A stretch of DNA of 21,348 bases from Mesotaenium endlicherianum (lineage: Eukaryota; Streptophyta; Zygnematophyceae; Zygnematales; Mesotaeniaceae): contig WELA01012722.1 in NCBI GenBank assembly GCA_009602735.1, forward strand, positions 750,795-772,142, given 5' to 3'. The notes under the pieces are model-generated. The model searched no databases and was not told the origin of the DNA. It was given only the letters and a program-made list of their open reading frames with translations. A program made the translations under genes and the position numbers. This document shows positions 18,785 to 21,348 of this stretch, in pieces. Position 1 is the stretch's first letter, and each line of letters opens with the position of its first letter.

Positions 18785-19901
18785 CTAGGAGGTTGTTCCT
18801 GGGGCTTCAGGATCAGGAGACTGAGATCTGGACCTAGATCTGGACAGCCCTCTAGGTCTGTCAGCTGGTCTTCTAAAGAACCCCGTTTGTTCTAAAGTTG
18901 GACCTCGAGGAGAACGAAGGATGGTAGCCTGCTCTTCACCCACTTGGATGTTGATCCCCGCATAGACAGGCATTCCAGTAGGATGCTGAAATACATTGGC
19001 AAGAGGTACATGTCCCTGAGCGAAGGGGGAGGCCGGCATACCTCTGGCCAACCCGCGTGTCCCTCTTCTGGCACCCCTGTCCTCTGGGGATTTCTGCCTG
19101 TGTCTGCTGCCAAGTACAGTCAGATCAGCTTCTTTCCCTGCTTGGGCAGGTGGGCTGGGGGAGCGAGTACGGGGTCCAGTTGCCTCCATGACCGGGATCA
19201 CGTTCCATATACCTGATCTTGGTTCCTTAGGAAGTGCCCCTGCCTGCCCCTGGGTCTCCTGAGTACCAGGTCCTGATGCTTCTCCTCTGCCTTGTTCTTC
19301 TTCCTCATCCTCCTCATCTTCCTCCTCTGAGAGGGTAGGAGTCTCGTCCACTAAGTCGTCCTGCTCCTTGGTAGACATGGAGTAGTCTACTGACCTCCCT
19401 TTCTTAGGACGCGCCGGAGGTTGCTTGGCCTTCAGCCTGCTGAAATCTATCCGGCCTGCATTCTTCGCCCATTTGACGAAGGCATGCTTTCCCTTAGAGA
19501 AGTAGTCTCTTCCCCTCCTCCTGTGCTCTTTGGTCTCTGCATTCATATTGCTCAGGCAGCCATTCAGCCTGGGGTCCCAAGGGGCAATGTGAGGTGGTAG
19601 GATGAGGTAGCCGTCCAGGCCATAGTGGAAGTCATCCGGTTGGGCTCGGTCACACTCCTGCTTTTTGTTTGTGACGGTCATCCACCTCCAGTCTGTTGGC
19701 TGCTGGTAGTACTGGGGTCCATGCTCAACCTTCCGCAGTTTACATGGGAACCAGTGGGGAGAGAACATCTGCTGTCCTGCTTCCCTGGCCAAGTACTCCC
19801 AGCTCCTTCTCTCAACTTCATTGTAAGCTGGCAATAGTGTGAGGTAGAATACAGTATCCTTAAAGCTATCGAGCCGCATGCTCACCATCCTGATGAGTCT
19901 C
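18785..19901 (-). CDS. Unrecognised acidic, Arg/Ser-rich protein at the 3' end of an LTR element, 5'-truncated
   Basis: This is an uninterrupted minus-strand frame. The first ATG is at 19888 (367 codons), and the frame stays open up to the border of the right LTR at 19902, so the true N-terminus was probably cut by that insertion. Features in order are: a Trp/Tyr-rich likely folded N-terminal half (about residues 1-150, HWFPCKLRKVEHGPQYYQQP, PTDWRWMTV, ILPPHIAPWDPRLNG), a basic KGKHAFVKWAKNAGRIDF segment, an acidic run SEEEDEEDEEEEQG near residue 195, a Pro/Gly/Arg-rich region, and a C-terminal SRSRSRSQSPDPE. It has no membrane segment, zinc knuckle or protease/RT motif, so it is neither a typical gag nor env-like. 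It ends about 100 bases before the polypurine tract and 3' LTR on the same strand, the place of additional 3' ORFs in some plant LTR elements. A captured host gene is an alternative. Confidence 0.6.
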
Positions 19902-20646
19902 TGTAATGAATCAGTATATTAGTAGATATAATATTCAGTTAAATATAATAGTTAATTTAATTCAGCCTGCTGGACTTTAGTTAGTAGTCAGTCTGCTGAA
20001 CTTTAGTTAGTAATCAGTCTGCTGGACTTTACATAATTATCAGTTTAATGACTCGGCCAAAAGCAGCAGGCTGAAGTCAACTTAAGTCAGCTTGCTGACA
20101 CATTCTTTGACAGCCAGCTGACTTCCGTGCTCGGTAGCAGCGAACTGCCTTGATATGCATCTAAGTACCACCTGCTAGTTGAATGGCCAGATGACATCCC
20201 CATGATGGATGGCTATTCGGGATGATGGGAGATGGCGGTGGATTTGGTTAACCGAGGTCCTACCAACGTGGTTAACTCCCGGGTAGGCGGTGCCATCGCA
20301 CTGACCGTTGAACAGTAAACTCATTCCATGTACATATGCTAGGCATTGCTCTCGAGTTCGGCATTCGGAAACGAGGCTAACTCTCTTGTACAGCTTACTG
20401 AGAGAGATCTGAATCCAAGGCGAGAAGCCATTGATACGCACTGTCTTCTAACCTTGCTTATGTATGAGTTTACTGATTTGCATTATGGATGCTAGTTAAC
20501 TCTCATTTGACTGACAAGTAGTATTCCCTGCTAGTGTATTGTCCTTTGCCGTTCAACGAGTTAACGGAAATACCATAAAGATTACTTGCTGATATAAAGA
20601 TCTTTATTAATTGTTAATCGCCTATTTGGTAAGTCGATTCATTTCA
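19902..20646 (+). repeat. 5' LTR of a gypsy-type element (745 bp), plus orientation
   Basis: It begins TGTAATGAATCAGTATATTAG and ends GATTCATTTCA. A G and a primer-binding site follow, and a gag ORF begins 34 bases later. It is the inverted relative of 18099-18676. The element continues beyond the window, so its 3' LTR and target duplication cannot be seen. It interrupts the open frame of the minus-strand ORF next to it. Confidence 0.88.
19963..20040. repeat. Three 26-bp tandem repeats in the U3 part of the LTR
   Basis: Three units are seen, CAGCCTGCTGGACTTTAGTT..., CAGTCTGCTGAACTTTAGTT... and CAGTCTGCTGGACTTTACAT..., exactly 78 bp. The inverted LTR at 18099-18676 carries about one unit fewer in degraded form. 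Copy number differences in U3 repeats often reflect promoter/enhancer variation. Confidence 0.88.
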
Positions 20647-20647
20647 G

Positions 20648-20659
20648 TGGTATCGGAGC
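20648..20659 (+). promoter_or_regulatory. Primer-binding site of the right-hand LTR element
   Basis: TGGTATCGGAGC, identical to the site at 9121-9132, lies one base after the LTR end. Both elements therefore appear to use the same primer tRNA, although their LTRs are different. Confidence 0.85.
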
Positions 20660-20680
20660 AGTTATCACAGTCTTCTTTGT

Positions 20681-21348
20681 ATGGTAAGGACAAGGTCTCA
20701 AACTAGCAACTCCCGAGACATGGAGAACCAGGATAACGAGAATGTCGAAAACCAGGCGGAAAGCCATGTAGCGGGAAACCGTACCTATTCGGAAGCAGTA
20801 GCGGATACTGCAGCTAGGGAGGCTGCAGATGAGGCAGCTGCTATTGCCTCAGTCGCAGCTCAGCAAGCTGAGGAGGAGATAGCCAGACTAGAAGCTGAAC
20901 AAGTAGCAAAGGCCGCTGAAGATATACAAAGGAGGGAAGGACAGCCAGCTGACGAGCGCACTGTTGAAGAACTTATGGCATCAAGGGCCAATGTTCTGAA
21001 CCCACCTCCTGCCGTACAACTCAATGTACCCCTAGGTCAAATACGTGACCGGCTGAATGCGGCAGGAATTGCTGCTGCAGGAGCAAGAGGGATTGGTGAG
21101 GACACTACTCAGCGAGTAGATGCCAATGCTGCTGCTGCATTTGCTAATCTATCACCCTAGAGTGTAGACTTGGGAGCATTGTTCGTTCAAATGCAGTCGC
21201 AAATGGCGACCATGTATCAGTCCCAGCAGGAGGACAAAAGAATCATAATGTCCCTACTCCGGGACAGAGACCAACTGGGGTCTCACACCACTAGTGGTGG
21301 TGGCCGAGGGCCTAGTAAGCCCAAGCCGAAACCTCCCCAGGACTATGA
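20681..21348 (+). pseudogene. gag: gag 5' part of gypsy-type element, one in-frame stop, runs off window
   Basis: The ATG at 20681 opens MVRTRSQTSNSRDMENQD, a start typical of plant Ty3/gypsy gag proteins. An Ala/Glu-rich, probably coiled-coil region follows (about residues 45-90). A TAG at 21158-21160 interrupts at codon 160, but the same frame continues open and protein-like to the window end (ALFVQMQSQMATMYQSQQED, a Gly-rich linker, then KPKPKPPQDY). One substitution from a Gln codon would explain the TAG. The capsid and zinc-knuckle parts would lie beyond the window. Confidence 0.75.

Noticed and set aside
18785-19901. The 3' ORF as an env-like gene
   Set aside because: It sits in the env position but has no signal peptide, transmembrane segment or cysteine pattern.

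Overview
The window is eukaryotic and reads like a piece of a large, repeat-rich plant-lineage genome (a land plant or a streptophyte alga). The support is: GT/AG intron boundaries; LTR retrotransposons of the Ty3/gypsy chromovirus type whose primer-binding sites (TGGTATCGGAGC) differ by one base from the plant initiator-tRNA-Met type; degenerate DNA transposons; and long AT-rich intergenic DNA beside one GC-rich, low-complexity gene. There is nothing bacterial: no operons, no Shine-Dalgarno-led genes, no CRISPR. The species cannot be named from the sequence alone.

Layout. (1) 1-3.95 kb: a minus-strand, GC-rich, probably host gene. It has two large exons, about 3883-3114 and 1575-387, separated by a 1.54-kb intron holding a long GT/CA microsatellite. 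The splice phases agree and give one open frame of about 653 codons. The protein is low-complexity (Ser/Pro/Ala, poly-Asp, poly-Gln) and I do not recognise it. (2) 3.95-8.6 kb: mostly non-coding. It holds a small hAT-type MITE with a perfect 8-bp target duplication (5245-5539), a decayed relative (5781-5962), and a 2.1-kb piggyBac-like element (5967-8067) with TTAA duplications, 17-bp inverted ends and a broken transposase. (3) 8.6-13.8 kb: a complete-ended Ty3/gypsy chromovirus (8617-13824) with both LTRs and a TTTTA duplication. It has lost all of gag and the protease active site, and its pol has a stop and two frameshifts. (4) 13.95-15.85 kb: a decayed hAT transposase 3' portion, then a cluster of three hAT-type MITE copies. 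(5) 15.85-18.07 kb: a non-coding stretch with repeated ACGTG and TTCTAGAA motifs, then minus-strand gag-protease remains of another gypsy element, with a second piggyBac-like terminus nearby. (6) 18.1-21.35 kb: two related LTRs facing each other. The left one (18099-18676, minus) has a polypurine tract at its border and looks like the 3' LTR of a minus-strand element whose last ORF is an unrecognised, acidic and Arg/Ser-rich protein (18785-19888). The right one (19902-20646, plus) is the 5' LTR of another element whose gag begins at 20681 and runs off the window.

No set of genes here works together as a pathway. The window is a nested transposon landscape next to one host-like gene. The points most worth a second look are the piggyBac-like element with a possible Tudor/SH3-like N-terminal segment, the unrecognised 3' ORF of the minus-strand LTR element, the head-to-head LTR pair, the PBS-protease fusion that removed gag, and the unrecognised two-exon gene.
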